A model generated the notes under the pieces. It was not told the DNA's origin, ran no database searches, and saw nothing but the letters and a program-made list of their open reading frames with translations. The translations under genes and the position numbers were made by a program. From Liolophura sinensis (taxonomy: Eukaryota; Mollusca; Polyplacophora; Chitonida; Chitonidae), in NCBI RefSeq assembly GCF_032854445.1, contig NC_088303.1:5961501-6025500 (forward strand): 64,000 bases of DNA. The letters run 5' to 3'. Positions 41,285-52,729 of this stretch are shown piece by piece; the first letter of the stretch is position 1; each line of letters begins with the position of its first letter.

Positions 41285-42870
41285 CTGTGCCTTTAGGGTT
41301 TGGCTGTGGTATAAAGAAGTTAATATTCTCAAAATTTACTCATGGATTACCACGGGAAAACTCTACAACATTTCTCAGGACCTGTTTTGTGCATTATTCT
41401 ATCTAGACGACTGGTTTTGAGTTGTAATAATTCTAGCTTACCTCAAGTCAACCAAGTTTATTTGGCTTTTATTGTTTCCACGACAATAAGAAATGTAAAT
41501 AAATCAAGTACAAGTTCCAGGGAATAAGGCACCAAACGGAAGACGCCAGCATTTTTTTTCAGAGACGCACATGGGACAAAACAACCTATCAGTCAATATC
41601 AAAATCGTAACCGCGATTCTTGTCGAATTGAAACAGAACAGATAAATGATAACAAATGAAAAGGACTTAAAAGTTAATACTTTTATTATAGAAAATTCAT
41701 TTAAATTCGGCAAGAGATGTAAAACTTGGAGAACACAGATGGCCTTAATCGACGTTGTATACTTTGATCCAACACGACGCCAAGGGAAGCTCTTTCCAAT
41801 TCTCTTCAGTTACGATCAACATATATGCCTAAATAATAATGAAACAGATGCATGAGAGGATGTTTTGTAACATCATCGTCCGTATTCCTGACTACCTGCC
41901 TGACAACCTAGCTTGTAATAAGGCCTCTACCACATGTGACGATCTAAATTTCTCGACAATCTCGTAGAATTAGTCGTAGCAAATATCTCTCAAATAAAAA
42001 AATACTATGAAACACTCAGTCTTCATTTATAGACGTAAATTGACTTTAGATATAAAAGAGTTCAATTCGAAATACCTATAAACAAATCAATCTTCATCAG
42101 GTTTTTTTATTTCACTTAACCTTAAAATTTTTCACGTGAGACCCTGATACTGTTAGTATTGCTTATAAAGTGCACTGAATGAGATTGTCGTTTTCTGCTT
42201 TCTGCGTCATTGGACACTTTTACATTTTCTTTTAAACTGGTTTTTATAATATCTTGATTGTAGTTTTTTCATGAAATATGTAAGACATTTCTTGTGTATG
42301 TCAACCAAATGACGTATATGCAATCTCCCCACTCCCTCCCTGGGTATACAAGACAGCTTGCAGCTGATCCAGATATGTTCAGCACGCACGTGACCCAGAG
42401 CTGTACTAAGCGTGCGAAGGCAAAAGGCAGTTCCTCGGCAGTCAGATCTTGAAAAATTGATAGAATCTGACGATGGGATAAATTACAGAGACAATTACAC
42501 AGGAAAAAATTTGTTAGAGTTGAAATATTTGTACTATTATATCGCCAAATCAGCCATTGCCCAAACACTGATCCATATTGGATACATATTGGATACATCA
42601 AAGCTTGGTTTGTTGTAGATGCGCCAGGTTATAACGTCATTATGGCGTTATAGTCTTTATTATTCACGAATAACTAGGTGATATGAGGTCAGAATTACTT
42701 CAGGATTAAAGAAGACATGTCTTTGTAGAGTACAGCTTTGATAAACTGAAAACAACACAATCGAAAAGACCACGTGAAAGGAAGAATGCAGATGTTTTTT
42801 TCTGAAAGACAGGCTGGGAAGAATGAAACATCTGAGATGTAATTTAAGCGGAATGATGTATTGAATGACT
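41285..42870. other. no gene seen
   Basis: AT-rich. The 110-codon minus frame at 42269-42601 has no known domain. No array or transposon end is recognised. Confidence 0.4.
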
Positions 42871-42872
42871 AC

Positions 42873-42924
42873 ATGTGTGGAATTATTGCCGATTTATGAT
42901 GTGTGGAATTATTGCCGATTTATC
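42873..42924. repeat. 26-bp tandem duplicate, 2 units
   Basis: ATGTGTGGAATTATTGCCGA plus TTTATG occurs at 42873-42898 and again at 42899-42924 with one change at the end. It is a recent slippage or end-joining duplication. Confidence 0.95.
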
Positions 42925-43147
42925 AGTCATCTTGCTAAAGGTTGCCACTAGTATACCACTAAAGGAGCATGAACATCAGGTACCCATCGCGTGACCTGTC
43001 AGCCCCAGATATTAACAAACGTAATGTTTATGATCAAATAAGTTTGTAGTGATTCTATTTAAAGCTTAACAAATGGGCTAATATCTATTAATAACTTAAC
43101 TGTGACGTTGCCGTAAAATAGTGTTGTACTTTACATCCGGTACTACC

Positions 43148-43372
43148 CAAAATGACCCGGGAGACTCTCCCCACTGGGATCGCTATGAGTTCAAGTCGAG
43201 CTCATGCTGCCTTCTTCTCCGGCTGTGCACGCCAAGGTTTGACAGCAACCTGCGGATGGTCGTGGATTTCCTCCCACCGTAATACTGGCCGCAGTCGTGT
43301 AAGTGAAATATTCTTCGGCGAGTTCGGTTTGAAACACCAAATCAATAAATAAATATATAGATAAATATGTCA
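43148..43372 (+). mobile_element. SINE-A
   Basis: A B-box-like GAGTTCAAGTCGAGC at about 43187, then GCCTTCTTCTCCGGCTGTGC, AGCAACCTGCGGATGGTCGT, TCCTCCCACCGTAATACTGG, GTGTAAGTGAAATATTCTTC and the tail CAATAAATAAAT. It lacks the segment upstream of the B box. Confidence 0.8.
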
Positions 43373-43669
43373 GTTTCAAAAACTGGTCGTTTTTTATTTG
43401 GGTAAAAGATAAGGTTAACCTATCGTTTTAAATGTGGAGGAAACATAATAATGACATAAAATCCAAATGAATGGGATAAGTTAGATGTAAATGTGATCTT
43501 CAAGAATTTTTTCGATATTTCATTGAAGAGAAAAGCTATTGTTACTGTTTTAGGGTATTTGAGACCACCTCTTGGAATATCTTGTCTTCATGTAATAATG
43601 TTATAAATAAGGATATAATACGTTTAATATATATTTCCACTAGAATTTGGACTTTTCTCCTAGCGAATG

Positions 43670-43945
43670 TCTTCAAAATAAACCTTAAAGCATTGGTGTT
43701 CAGATTTAGCTTCTTGTCTTAAGTATAAAGATTATAACCTGTTCAACAGAATGTTACCAGGACGGCCTCTGAGAATTCTTGATTTACCCAGTCAAGCAAA
43801 ACAAATAGTTTTGGATTGTTTTCAGTTTTAATCCTCGTCTGTAGACGGTCAGAAACCGCAGTTTGTTAAAAAATATGTTGTATTACTGTACTTTTATCCC
43901 CTCAATTTAACAAAATATACAGGGGTAGCTAATTTTGAATAAACC
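43670..43945 (+). repeat. Dispersed repeat family G, copy 1
   Basis: Shares CAGATTTAGCT and TATAAAGATTATAACCTGTT with 47625-47700, and TTTAACAAAATATACAGGGG with GTAGCTAATTTTGAATAAA at 43908-43942 resembles 49662-49695. A translated stretch SDLASCLKYKDYNLFNRMLP then GRPLRILDLPSQAKQIV is open for about 45 codons and looks protein-like, so this may be the wreck of an autonomous transposon. I cannot name the family. Confidence 0.45.
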
Positions 43946-43969
43946 TGGATACAAATCATTTAACAAAGT

Positions 43970-44110
43970 CATACCAAAGACTTTAAAAATCGCACTTGTT
44001 GCTCAGCACTAATAGATTTGAGCAGGGAAACATGACTGGTTGGGTTCGTGTCAGTATAATGTGACTGGGTAGAGTGTTATGTCTAGTGTCTTCAGCATGA
44101 TAACACAAAG
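43970..44110 (+). mobile_element. SINE-D body
   Basis: CAAAGACTTTAAAAATCGCA, CTTGTTGCTCAGCACTAATA, GGGAAACATGACTGGTTGGG and GTCAGTATAATGTGACTGGG form the body of the tRNA-headed SINE whose head is seen at 3925-4140. The head is missing here. Confidence 0.6.
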
Positions 44111-44244
44111 CTGATTGAGGCCTGTTAACTTAAGTTCTTTAAACACATTCTTGCACTGCGTAAATTTACTCCACCGGTCAAGGTTTAAGGATTGTCTGCA
44201 TCCTCTAAAGTTGACTGACCACCATATTCAAATGTGCACAGCTG

Positions 44245-44600
44245 AACTAGGATATCAAGCAACTGTGTGTGTGATCGAAACACCATAGTTATAGGATGTT
44301 ACAGTATACAGTAACAGACCATCACCTACCCACAAATACAGCCAGACCAGAGAGATTATGTCACTTTTGTATCATTGATTTTGGGGACTCTTACGCATGA
44401 CTATATGTCTTACGTACTGTACAACAAAATATTCTATTTTAGGAAATTTATGACAATAAGGTACCGAATATATGTTCTGGAAGCATGACCTCTTATATCT
44501 GGTAAGGGATATCTGGATTAAATAAAATCTGTTCTATTCTATTCAATGGCGAAAGCACTTCGGCGGCATGGACTCTAACATAAGAAGACGTAGTATATGT
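44245..44600. other. no gene seen
   Basis: No open frame of note. TCTGTTCTATTCTATTCAAT at about 44528 is a short pentanucleotide tract. Confidence 0.35.
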
Positions 44601-44604
44601 ACAA

Positions 44605-44665
44605 ACCCTAATGACTCCTCGTCGTCAAATGACTGACAAACTGCGACGTAAAACCCGAAGAACAT
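44605..44665 (+). mobile_element. SINE-C type tail, diverged
   Basis: CTCGTCGTCAAATGACTGAC then GCGACGTAAAACCC resembles the SINE-C 3' end at 9490-9576. Confidence 0.45.
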
Positions 44666-44669
44666 ATTG

Positions 44670-45075
44670 AAATTTATTTCTTAAATATATTCATTATTAT
44701 AATTCAGATTAAATGCATGTGTTTGGATATAAACAACAGATTTACATTCAAATAAATTTATTAGACAGGCATCACATCCTTATTTAGAACATTATCATGC
44801 AACGACAATAAGATGTGGTCCCACTTACCTACCATACAAAAATACTTTCAAATACTCTTTTCTCCCCCAAAAATCGAAACATTGTAAATATGCAAATAAC
44901 CTGTGAATCTTTCATTTGATTTTGGCACCATTTTTATGTCTTCTTCTTTGATCTATCTTTTTTTCCCTTTTACATTTCTGTTTACGTATCTCAGTCATAT
45001 TGAGCACCTTATAGCCATGTATACAGGTATGTATACGCCAACGACTTGTTATCCAATAACTCCAGTTTATTTCTA
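44670..45075. other. no gene seen
   Basis: AT-rich. A 97-codon plus frame at 44903-45196 runs into the SINE-A relic and has a hydrophobic stretch rich in F and L, but no known domain. Confidence 0.35.
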
Positions 45076-45077
45076 TG

Positions 45078-45200
45078 TTTTTGGATTAGTGTTTCACGCC
45101 GTACACAAGAATTTCCAGGTTATTAGTACTCTGGTATTACCGGCTAGAGACGCATTTACCAAGCCATGGGTAGATGATAGTACTAGTTACCATTAGGCGC
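45078..45200 (-). mobile_element. SINE-A relic
   Basis: GTGTTTCACGCCGTACACAA followed by GAATTTCCAGG matches the SINE-A tail region in reverse complement. The rest is diverged. Confidence 0.4.
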
Positions 45201-45204
45201 CATG

Positions 45205-45648
45205 GATGAAGACACAAAACCACTGAATGTGCTTTTGAAAAATTAGACCAAATCTTTACATTCGAAAAATATATATAGGAAAGCATAATTTCGTGTGAAA
45301 AGGAAATTTTTCGATTGAAACATTAAAAAAATATTTGGCTATACCCACTAGTTGCTTCCAATTCCGAATCGATATCAGTCCCATAATCCTTAATGCTCCA
45401 AATTGCCCGAGGCAAGGAAACTTCCGGTCTGAGCTTTTATTTTGCGGGAATAATAGACATATCGACAAACAAAACAGAATTTCACTTTGAGCTGAGTTAG
45501 TTTTAAAATCGATATGATGAAATGGATACAAGTACCTGAATATAAAGACTTCATGGGTGCCGAAAGCAAGGATGACTAGCTCACCTTTTAAATTAAAGCC
45601 CCACTTTCAGTGAAAACAGGAAATGACCATACTCCTGTCTCTGGGGCC
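45205..45648. other. no gene seen
   Basis: No repeat or gene recognised. Confidence 0.35.
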
Positions 45649-45649
45649 T

Positions 45650-45880
45650 TCCGTGGCTCAGTCAGTTAGCGCGCTAGCGCAGCGTAATTAACCAGGAGCC
45701 TCTCACCAATGCAGTCGCTGTGAGTTCAAGTCCAACTCATACTGGCTTCCTCTCGTGGTTTCCCCCCGCGCTGTGCCCGGTTTCCACCCACCATAATGCT
45801 GGCCGCCTTCGTATAAGTGAAATATTCTTGAGAACGGCGTAAAACACCAATCAAATAAATAAATAAATAAATAAATACTC
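45650..45880 (+). mobile_element. SINE-A, full-length with pol III A and B boxes
   Basis: The head has A box GTGGCTCAGTCAGTTAGCG at about 45653 and B box GAGTTCAAGTCC at about 45722, spaced as in a tRNA-derived promoter with extra sequence in between. The body follows: CATACTGGCTTCCTCT, TGTGCCCGGTTTCCACCCAC, CATAATGCTGGCCGCCTTCG, TATAAGTGAAATATTCTTGA and GGCGTAAAACACCAATC, then the tail AAATAAATAAATAAATAAAT. This is the reference copy for the family in this window. The body is one I recall as common in molluscs; it may correspond to a described molluscan SINE family, but I cannot confirm the name. Confidence 0.9.
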
Positions 45881-45884
45881 CTGT

Positions 45885-47038
45885 TTCTAGAGGTGAAATA
45901 ACGATTTCAAATTTGTATCGCGTATGCACGACACTGCTGATATCCACTCAGAACATTGAACCGATGTTGAGCCGAAATACATATATACCTGTATGACGTT
46001 CGGGATTTGTCGCTAAATACGTTGTAATTAACTGTGTTTTAAATATGATGGATTTTTATCTATAACACTAACGTATGTATCTCAACGTGTAGTTAATGGG
46101 ATAACTATAGAACAGATTTACATGGACAGTATTCCGTCATAGATCTGCCGAGATTTGATCCTAAAAATGAAATATCAGGCTTTTGTGGTATATGTGCGAG
46201 GCATTCTGTTTAGATTTGCGTGATCTGTGGCAACTAAGATGGGACACCCTCTCTGAAGGGTTCAGACGGTGAAACGCCACGACAGGAATAGAAAATACAT
46301 CTCAGCGCCCTGTACTTTTTTCATTGTTACATCCCGAAATCACACCTAGACCTCGTGAGACGCATAGTGCTCATGTGTGACAGATAGACCAATCAGAAGA
46401 AGTGCTGCAAATCCATTCCATAAGATGAACAGTCTGTAATGATGAGATAAAGAAATATAATACTTTAAAAAGGACTTGGTTTTTATTTGCGAGTGAAGTG
46501 AAATATTTTTAGAAAAGCACTGTATTGTTGAGCCCAAAAATGCGTGGTGAATTCCTTGTATTCATCGGTGTATAAGGTGATATAATTGAATAACAAAATG
46601 GCTCACAGATTTCATTAAATTCTTCAAAACTTCAGGAACTTGGACAAGAACTTGAGAACCAGTTATTCCGTGTCATTTCTCCACGTGGGGATGTACCTGA
46701 TCAGAGAACTTCTTGGTGGAGGGTCAGTAGTGTCAACTCTGCCTAGAAGCAAATATAGTCCATCATCATCAAATGAGCTTTAACGTGCTTGCCCCATAGG
46801 GTCGAGTGTTTGAATCCGGCTCTTGTTGTTTCGCCTGCCGCATGATGCCAATTTTTAGCAGTAGAGTTATTTTTATTGGAGATATTACACGGTGCACATT
46901 TTCATGCAATTCTGGGTCATTTTGAGGTCATTATGGACATGAAGTCACGCTGAGCTCCGTACACCACTTTACACTAGGCGTACAGTGATATAACTGATGT
47001 CGTTCAGTATATACCAACAAGGGCCTCTGGTGTTCTAG
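45885..47038. other. no gene seen
   Basis: No open frame of note. A B-box-like GTTTGAATCCGGC at about 46810 may belong to an unrecognised SINE relic. Confidence 0.35.
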
Positions 47039-47039
47039 T

Positions 47040-47112
47040 CTGTAGTGTGCTACAGCAGTAAGTGAAATATTCTTGAGTACGTCGTAAAACACCAGTCAAA
47101 TAAATGAATAAA
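47040..47112 (+). mobile_element. SINE-A tail fragment
   Basis: GTAAGTGAAATATTCTTGAG, TACGTCGTAAAACACCAGTC and AAATAAATGAATAAA form a SINE-A 3' end. Confidence 0.7.
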
Positions 47113-47114
47113 AT

Positions 47115-47605
47115 ATATAACGAATAAAAAATATAACGACAGCCAGTGCCCAGTTCTCTAGCCGACAATAATAAGACGGTAATAAGGAGTCAGCACAATA
47201 TCACAGTTTCTCGACTTTGTATTTTAGGAACAGTCCTTTTTTGGCAGTAAACTGCCCATTTTTGGTGTACATGCACATACTGAATTACCTAAACGCTGGT
47301 CAGGTATGAGTTTTACTGAATGAAAGTTAGAAATTCTTGAGGAGGTGGTATTAACGCGCTAAGAATTGATGAGGTTGCCAGTGACGTCCCTTTTGGCGTT
47401 TGCTACGAACGCCTCCCAGCTCCTGATGTCCAGATTGTGACGGTCAACCTACCTCATGCTTTAAATGGATGCCTTCTAGTAGTTGGGAGGGGGGTAGGGT
47501 GGTTAGACACCAATGGTTATTGGCTACGAAATATTTGGGGCTGAGTTACACTGCTAGATATTAAGTTTCACATGCATGGAAAACCAATAGGGCTCTGAGG
47601 CCACC
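47115..47605. other. no gene seen
   Basis: Mixed composition, including a GGGAGGGGGGTAGGGTGG run at about 47487. No gene recognised. Confidence 0.35.
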
Positions 47606-47609
47606 AGTA

Positions 47610-47745
47610 ACCGGTCATTAAATGATTAGTGTCCAGATTTAGCTACTGACCCTAATTATAAAGATTATAACCTGTTTAAACAGTATGTTACCTAGAGGGC
47701 TTCTGTGAAACGTACTGATAACTTTAAATCAAACAAAAACAATAT
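47610..47745 (+). repeat. Dispersed repeat family G, copy 2
   Basis: TAGTGTCCAGATTTAGCTAC and AATTATAAAGATTATAACCT align with 43675-43750; TATGTTACCTAGAGGGCTTC aligns with ATGTTACCAGGACGGCCTC. It has a stop where copy 1 is open. Confidence 0.45.
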
Positions 47746-47749
47746 ATTT

Positions 47750-49655
47750 ACTGCCCTAGGCGATCTGCAGCCGCCGCCCGTACGGCTTAGCGGGTGACGT
47801 CATAGATGGCCAACTCAAGTTTAGCTGGCCTATATAACCTGGGAATTCGTATCAAAACGGTGCTACTTTCAAGCTACACAGAAGAATATATACTGCCGTA
47901 TTAATTTGAACCTATAATAGATGACGTTGAAATTTCGATTTATGACCCTGACATCTCTGGCTAGACTTCAGATTCCGAATTTTCAGACGTTGAATTTGTC
48001 TTTGTCCAGGCATTTCCAACCGCTCTGGCCATACCGACTGGTATAAGCTATATCTCTACCCTGTGTTACACTGTACATTTCGTGTGTTTATTTTAAGATT
48101 TAATATTTATTTACTATTCTTTCCCTCTGTCCACTTCACAATAAATACCATCCTATTCCACGAGGGATACTAAATTCATACCTGTATGCGATGACAATTA
48201 CTGGTACATGTTATTGTCGGCATTCCGAATAGAGTCATGTGCAATATAAATACAGTAGGATGTGGACGTCGGCGCTAAAGTGAACAGATATTTACTGTCT
48301 ATAAATTTTCAGTTGAGTTAATAGTGCATTTGCCGTTGTGGAAATTCAATTGTATTCCTGCCGAAGCTTTCAGCTATTAAAGTGGCGAGGGCAGATGCGG
48401 TTGTTCTCAGTGGGTACAAAATCCTTCCTCCTTGTGGTGTAAATTCACGCCTTTCCGAAGGCCAAATCGTCTGGAAACTTGAAATACTAACTCCACGGAT
48501 CTGCGGCGACATGTTTCTACAGCATGTTTTTTGCCAAACAGATAAGAACAGCAAACCTATTTCGTGGAGAAATTCGATATGCTTATTGTCACTCCTGTAG
48601 CTTGGTTAACACTGAACTTAATGGCAAAGCTCTGACAGCTTGTAAATGTAGGACTTGTATGACGTAATTTGGCGGAGGTTAACGAGTGTTGGCGGAAAAA
48701 AATGCATAAAACCAGTGATTTTAAGTGCCGTATTACTCTAATCCTTTTCAATATATTTTACACTCAATTTAAACTGAACATAAAGTCAGCCACTAAAGCT
48801 GAATTAATTAATAAAGTAGTATTCCAGAAATGTTCGAAAAATAATTTGAAAATTCTACACCTCTTATCAACAAAATAAATAGCAAATTATCGTCAATACC
48901 TAGCCACTCATTTCGTGACGCCATTTTGCCATGTTATAGCTATCTAGAGTGAGGTCTGGAGACCTAGGAGCTCTCCCGTACCGTCGGTATTAAACAATAT
49001 GCCAATGAGAAAATACAAACAGAAACGCCTGATACCCAATCAAAGAGAATCGTTTCTGTCCCATTATCGAAAGACCTATGTTTCTTTTAGCGCTCGGTCT
49101 GGGCGACAGGCAGATTTGGGAAGACATTTTCGCAACAATTGCTAAGGAAAAATAATGCAACATCACAATATTTTTCTTTAAGCAATGACGGTTAAGCAAG
49201 ATGGTTTTCTTGCCAGCTCACCCCGACAAGGTACTGCAGTCTCCTGCCCAAAATGTATGCATTGTGACACGGGCAGCCGTTCTCAGTTTGCTGGTCGTAA
49301 ATTCGTGATCGAATAAAAAATGCATCAGTTTAACACTTAAACTGACCGCAAAATGCGATTTATTGCATCGATATCTGTCTATCCACTATAAGAAACCACA
49401 GTGACAATCGAGAGCTTATAGGTTTTTTGACGTGAGAGCCAATTATCACGTGACGCTTCAGCGCTAGTGACTGGCCGAGTTCATAAACGCCTCTATAACA
49501 TGGCTACTCGTAGTGAACTGCCCGTCAGTGACATATCCCTAGTGCTGAACTTCATCTTCGTGGCTTTCAAAACTTTATAGAATTTTTTACGTATTTTTCT
49601 GTGATGTCTGTGTACTATATCCTTTTTGATGTATATATATAGTGGCACACTTTAT
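47750..49655. other. no gene seen
   Basis: GC-rich at 47760-47830, otherwise AT-rich. A 72-codon frame at 48382-48600 and a nearby +1 frame with YCHSC and CKCRTC (about 48580-48660) look faintly protein-like but have stops and no partner exon that I can identify. Confidence 0.35.
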
Positions 49656-49659
49656 GTCA

Positions 49660-49700
49660 CTTTAACAAGATATACAGGAGCAGTCAATTATGAATAAATA
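49660..49700 (+). repeat. Family G type 3' end
   Basis: TTTAACAAGATATACAGGAG then CAGTCAATTATGAATAAATA resembles 43908-43942. It is a small 3'-terminal remnant. Confidence 0.35.
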
Positions 49701-50348
49701 ATAAATATGCACACTAATCCTTTAACTTCCGCTTCGTGCAATCTTTATCAATGACGGCCAAGAGAGGCCACTGTTGTTTGTGTCTAACCTGATAAGTTAA
49801 GAACAATGATCAAAAACCAGTAGTAAATGGTGCATTATTTTAATTAATAATAGGATTTAATACAGACATCCAAATGCACTGGGCACGTCCTGATTTCTCC
49901 AGTCCCTAATGAGACCGCTGATCACCGTGTCACATTTGGTTTGCCGAAGACTGAGGCCAGAGATACATAGAGCAACAGTAAAATGTGTACATTTTGGAAA
50001 TCAGAAAGTGTAAATCAACTTGATTCTGCACAATAAATCATTTGCAGATATTCTATGACCTCGAACAGGGAATGCGTTGAGCACTCAAGCGGCGATGCTT
50101 ATGGGAAAAAACTAGGATTGGACTTGTTATGATACTTATTTCCGAAGGCTACCATTAACTGATCGCACTCTCCTCGGTCGTAGGATGAAAGTTGTTTTAG
50201 GAACATTGTCTGTTGACAGTATGTTATTTTCCGAATCGCTAGTACTAAAGGTGTGATGCGTTAGCTTATGGCGACAGTGTGACTGACTTATGTTTAGGCG
50301 CGGACTGTTCCGTTGTGTCATCTACATACCCGGCTATACACGTCATAT

Positions 50349-50359
50349 TGGTGACCCCG
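50349..50359 (+). promoter_or_regulatory. Candidate tRNA-Trp primer-binding site of an LTR remnant
   Basis: TGGTGACCCCG equals the first 11 bases complementary to the 3' end of animal tRNA-Trp (including CCA), the primer used by CsRn1-like Gypsy elements. Upstream about 200 bp (50140-50345) could be an LTR ending near TATACACGTCATAT. No gag or pol follows, so at most a solo end remains. Chance matching cannot be excluded. Confidence 0.35.
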
Positions 50360-50364
50360 TGAAT

Positions 50365-51370
50365 GGTTGATAGCTGGACAAACCAATGCCAGGAGAAGTA
50401 AAGTAATTAAGCGGAGCGGACTTACAAAATGCTTTCACAGGCAGATCGGACCGGTCCTCCGGCAATAAGATAGTAATTAAACGTTCATAATGGGACATTG
50501 CTCGCCTTCAGCTACAGAAATGGAATTTGTATTCTCTGGGGAAATTTCTCGAGTTTTTAGCATATTTTTCACCTGACGCCCTTACGCTTTCTTCTGCCGT
50601 ATATGAGCTGCCAGCAGCCTGGAAATTAGATTAAAGACAGTCTCTTTAGGATTTCCTCAATAAAATTTCCACATGTTCAAAGTATTTAAATCCATCTGTG
50701 TGTCGATTTCGACTGTTAACCAGGCTTTACGTACACGAACTTGTGTCTTGGGTAGCTTAAATGCGCAGATGAGCGCTTTTAAAGCCGTACCGTAGATATA
50801 GATGATTTATAACGTAGTAGCTCCTTAACATTTTTACCCTTCTTAAATGCCAACTATGAATGTTAAGTAGCTTTAAGTGGCTAACCACTTAACGAACAAC
50901 TGTAATAAAACACCATGTTCACGATATAAATGTTAGATTAGCGTACCACATAATACATGTATGCGGGATCAGTACCAATCATGAACAGGGCATTTGTGGA
51001 TTCCCTCTCTTCCCTTTTTTCTTTAGGCGTTTACAGCATTCTCTGTATGATGCACACGGCCATGAAGCAAGTTTGATTATAAGACGACAAGTTTTAAATT
51101 ACTCTCACTGAAGACAAATAAAAATTATTATTCCACGACATTTTGATATGGACGAATACCTGGAGGGTATACTGGAACAAATTACTCCGAATTTCTTTAC
51201 CATAATGTCTTTCCTCTAAGCCACGGAAATTCAATACTGTGCACCGCTGGGTTTCACGCGCTATGTTTTGCCAGGTAATTACTTCCATAATTTCATGTGT
51301 AACAGTATTTTACATTTTCATTTAATCCTCTTCAGCTCAAAGCTGATTAAATAAGCACGCACTTTTATGG
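50365..51370. other. no gene seen
   Basis: No repeat or gene recognised; several TAATTAA words occur near 50405 and 50475. Confidence 0.35.
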
Positions 51371-51373
51371 GAA

Positions 51374-51430
51374 GAATATTTATTTATTTTGTTGTTGTCT
51401 CACACAAGAATTTTTCACTTGCGATGCCGG
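51374..51430 (-). mobile_element. SINE-A tail relic
   Basis: TATTTATTTATTTTGTTGTT then CACAAGAATTTTTCACTTGC is a diverged reverse complement of a SINE-A 3' end. Confidence 0.4.
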
Positions 51431-51434
51431 CTTT

Positions 51435-52210
51435 TGATGGAATTAGGAAAAGTAGGATAAATTAAGCGCTGTTGCGCTGCACGCTCCAAAAAGGCAACTA
51501 TACAGATATTCAAGCCGTATTTTAATGGGAAATCATCAGGTAACATTAGATTCTTCTAATTCATTTAGCATCTTCAAATTAACAAATTTCTTTTATCACT
51601 TGACACAATTTCCGCTGAATCAGGTAGAATCTAATTTTCTCACACACTGCATTCCTCTTTTTTTCTAAATAACCCCACAGGAAAGGGCTGATACGTATGA
51701 AAGAAAAAATATTTCATATAGCACGCTGTTCATTTTGTCATTTTTGCAATGTTCAGCCTGAAATTCTACTTAACATTCAATGAATACTGAAAGACTAATA
51801 ATCAAGCACAAGCATTTAAAGGTTCGAATGTCTGAATTATACGTATTTCTTACAATAAGCGTCAATACGATAAACCAGTAAATATTTATATGACACACAT
51901 TTCGTGCAACGGTATAACAGAATTCAAACATTTAATTAATGTAGAAGTAGCTTTTGACACATACAGATCTGGTGAACCACAATAGTACTTGTTATTACAT
52001 AACGAAATGTCAACCACACATTTTTATGATACGGTTGGGAAAAAAGCAGACCGGCGAATTCTACCTCTGTATCATTTAACGTTGATGACATTTTGGTGGA
52101 AGAAATTAGCACCGGTAGGCTAGAAAGGCGGGTGATTTTGGATTTAGCGAGCTTTCCTGAGACTGCGCACTTCTGACAAACATGGTTGTAAAGTCCCGTT
52201 AACACGTAGA
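51435..52210. other. no gene seen
   Basis: AT-rich; no repeat or gene recognised. Confidence 0.35.
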
Positions 52211-52214
52211 CGAG

Positions 52215-52725
52215 TTTTATAACTGATTTTACCTGGTGGCACTAACCTATATGCGGTACTATAACTGACCTCATCATAATACTTCAGCTCTAGAGCATGA
52301 AAACTTGATTTAACCTGAGGCAAAATTATTTTCACATACATTTCTCAATGATCTCTTATGTTAGTCTTTTGCTTTAATCGACATTCCCTAAGATATCATT
52401 CATATCTGCTTTTGGGTATAACAGATTTTAGCTGGTGGCACTAATCTATATACAATAACTGACTTTGCCTGTTGTCACTGATCTATACGCGGTACTATAA
52501 CTGACTACCTTTTGTCACTAATACATATGCGGTACTTTAACTGACTTTACCTGGTGTCAATAATCTGTATCCAGTAATATAACCGACTTAACTTGGTGTC
52601 AATAATCTGTATGTGGTACTATAACTGATTTAATATGGTGACACTAATCTATATGCAATACAGTACCTCAGCATAATACTTCACCTATAGAACTTGAAAA
52701 CTTGATTTAACCTCAGGTAAAATTA
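52215..52725. repeat. 40-bp degenerate array flanked by a longer direct repeat
   Basis: Units of the form GGTGTCACTAATCTATATGC then GGTACTATAACTGACTTTAC occur near 52435, 52474, 52514, 52554, 52594 and 52637. A lone unit at 52229 is followed by TCATCATAATACTTCAGCTC and GAAAACTTGATTTAACCT, and the same following sequence recurs at about 52669-52720. The array therefore lies inside, or grew from, a duplicated longer segment. Confidence 0.8.
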
Positions 52726-52729
52726 AAAA

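Noticed and set aside
42269-42601. A membrane protein of 110 residues
   Set aside because: Hydrophobic runs come from T-rich DNA; no domain, signal peptide or conserved word.
45650-45730. A functional tRNA gene
   Set aside because: The A and B boxes are present, but the sequence between and after them is that of SINE-A and no clover-leaf is formed.
48382-48660. An exon encoding a Cys-rich domain (YCHSC...CKCRTC)
   Set aside because: The Cys words are in a different frame from the longer open frame, stops interrupt both, and no splice-linked neighbours could be identified.
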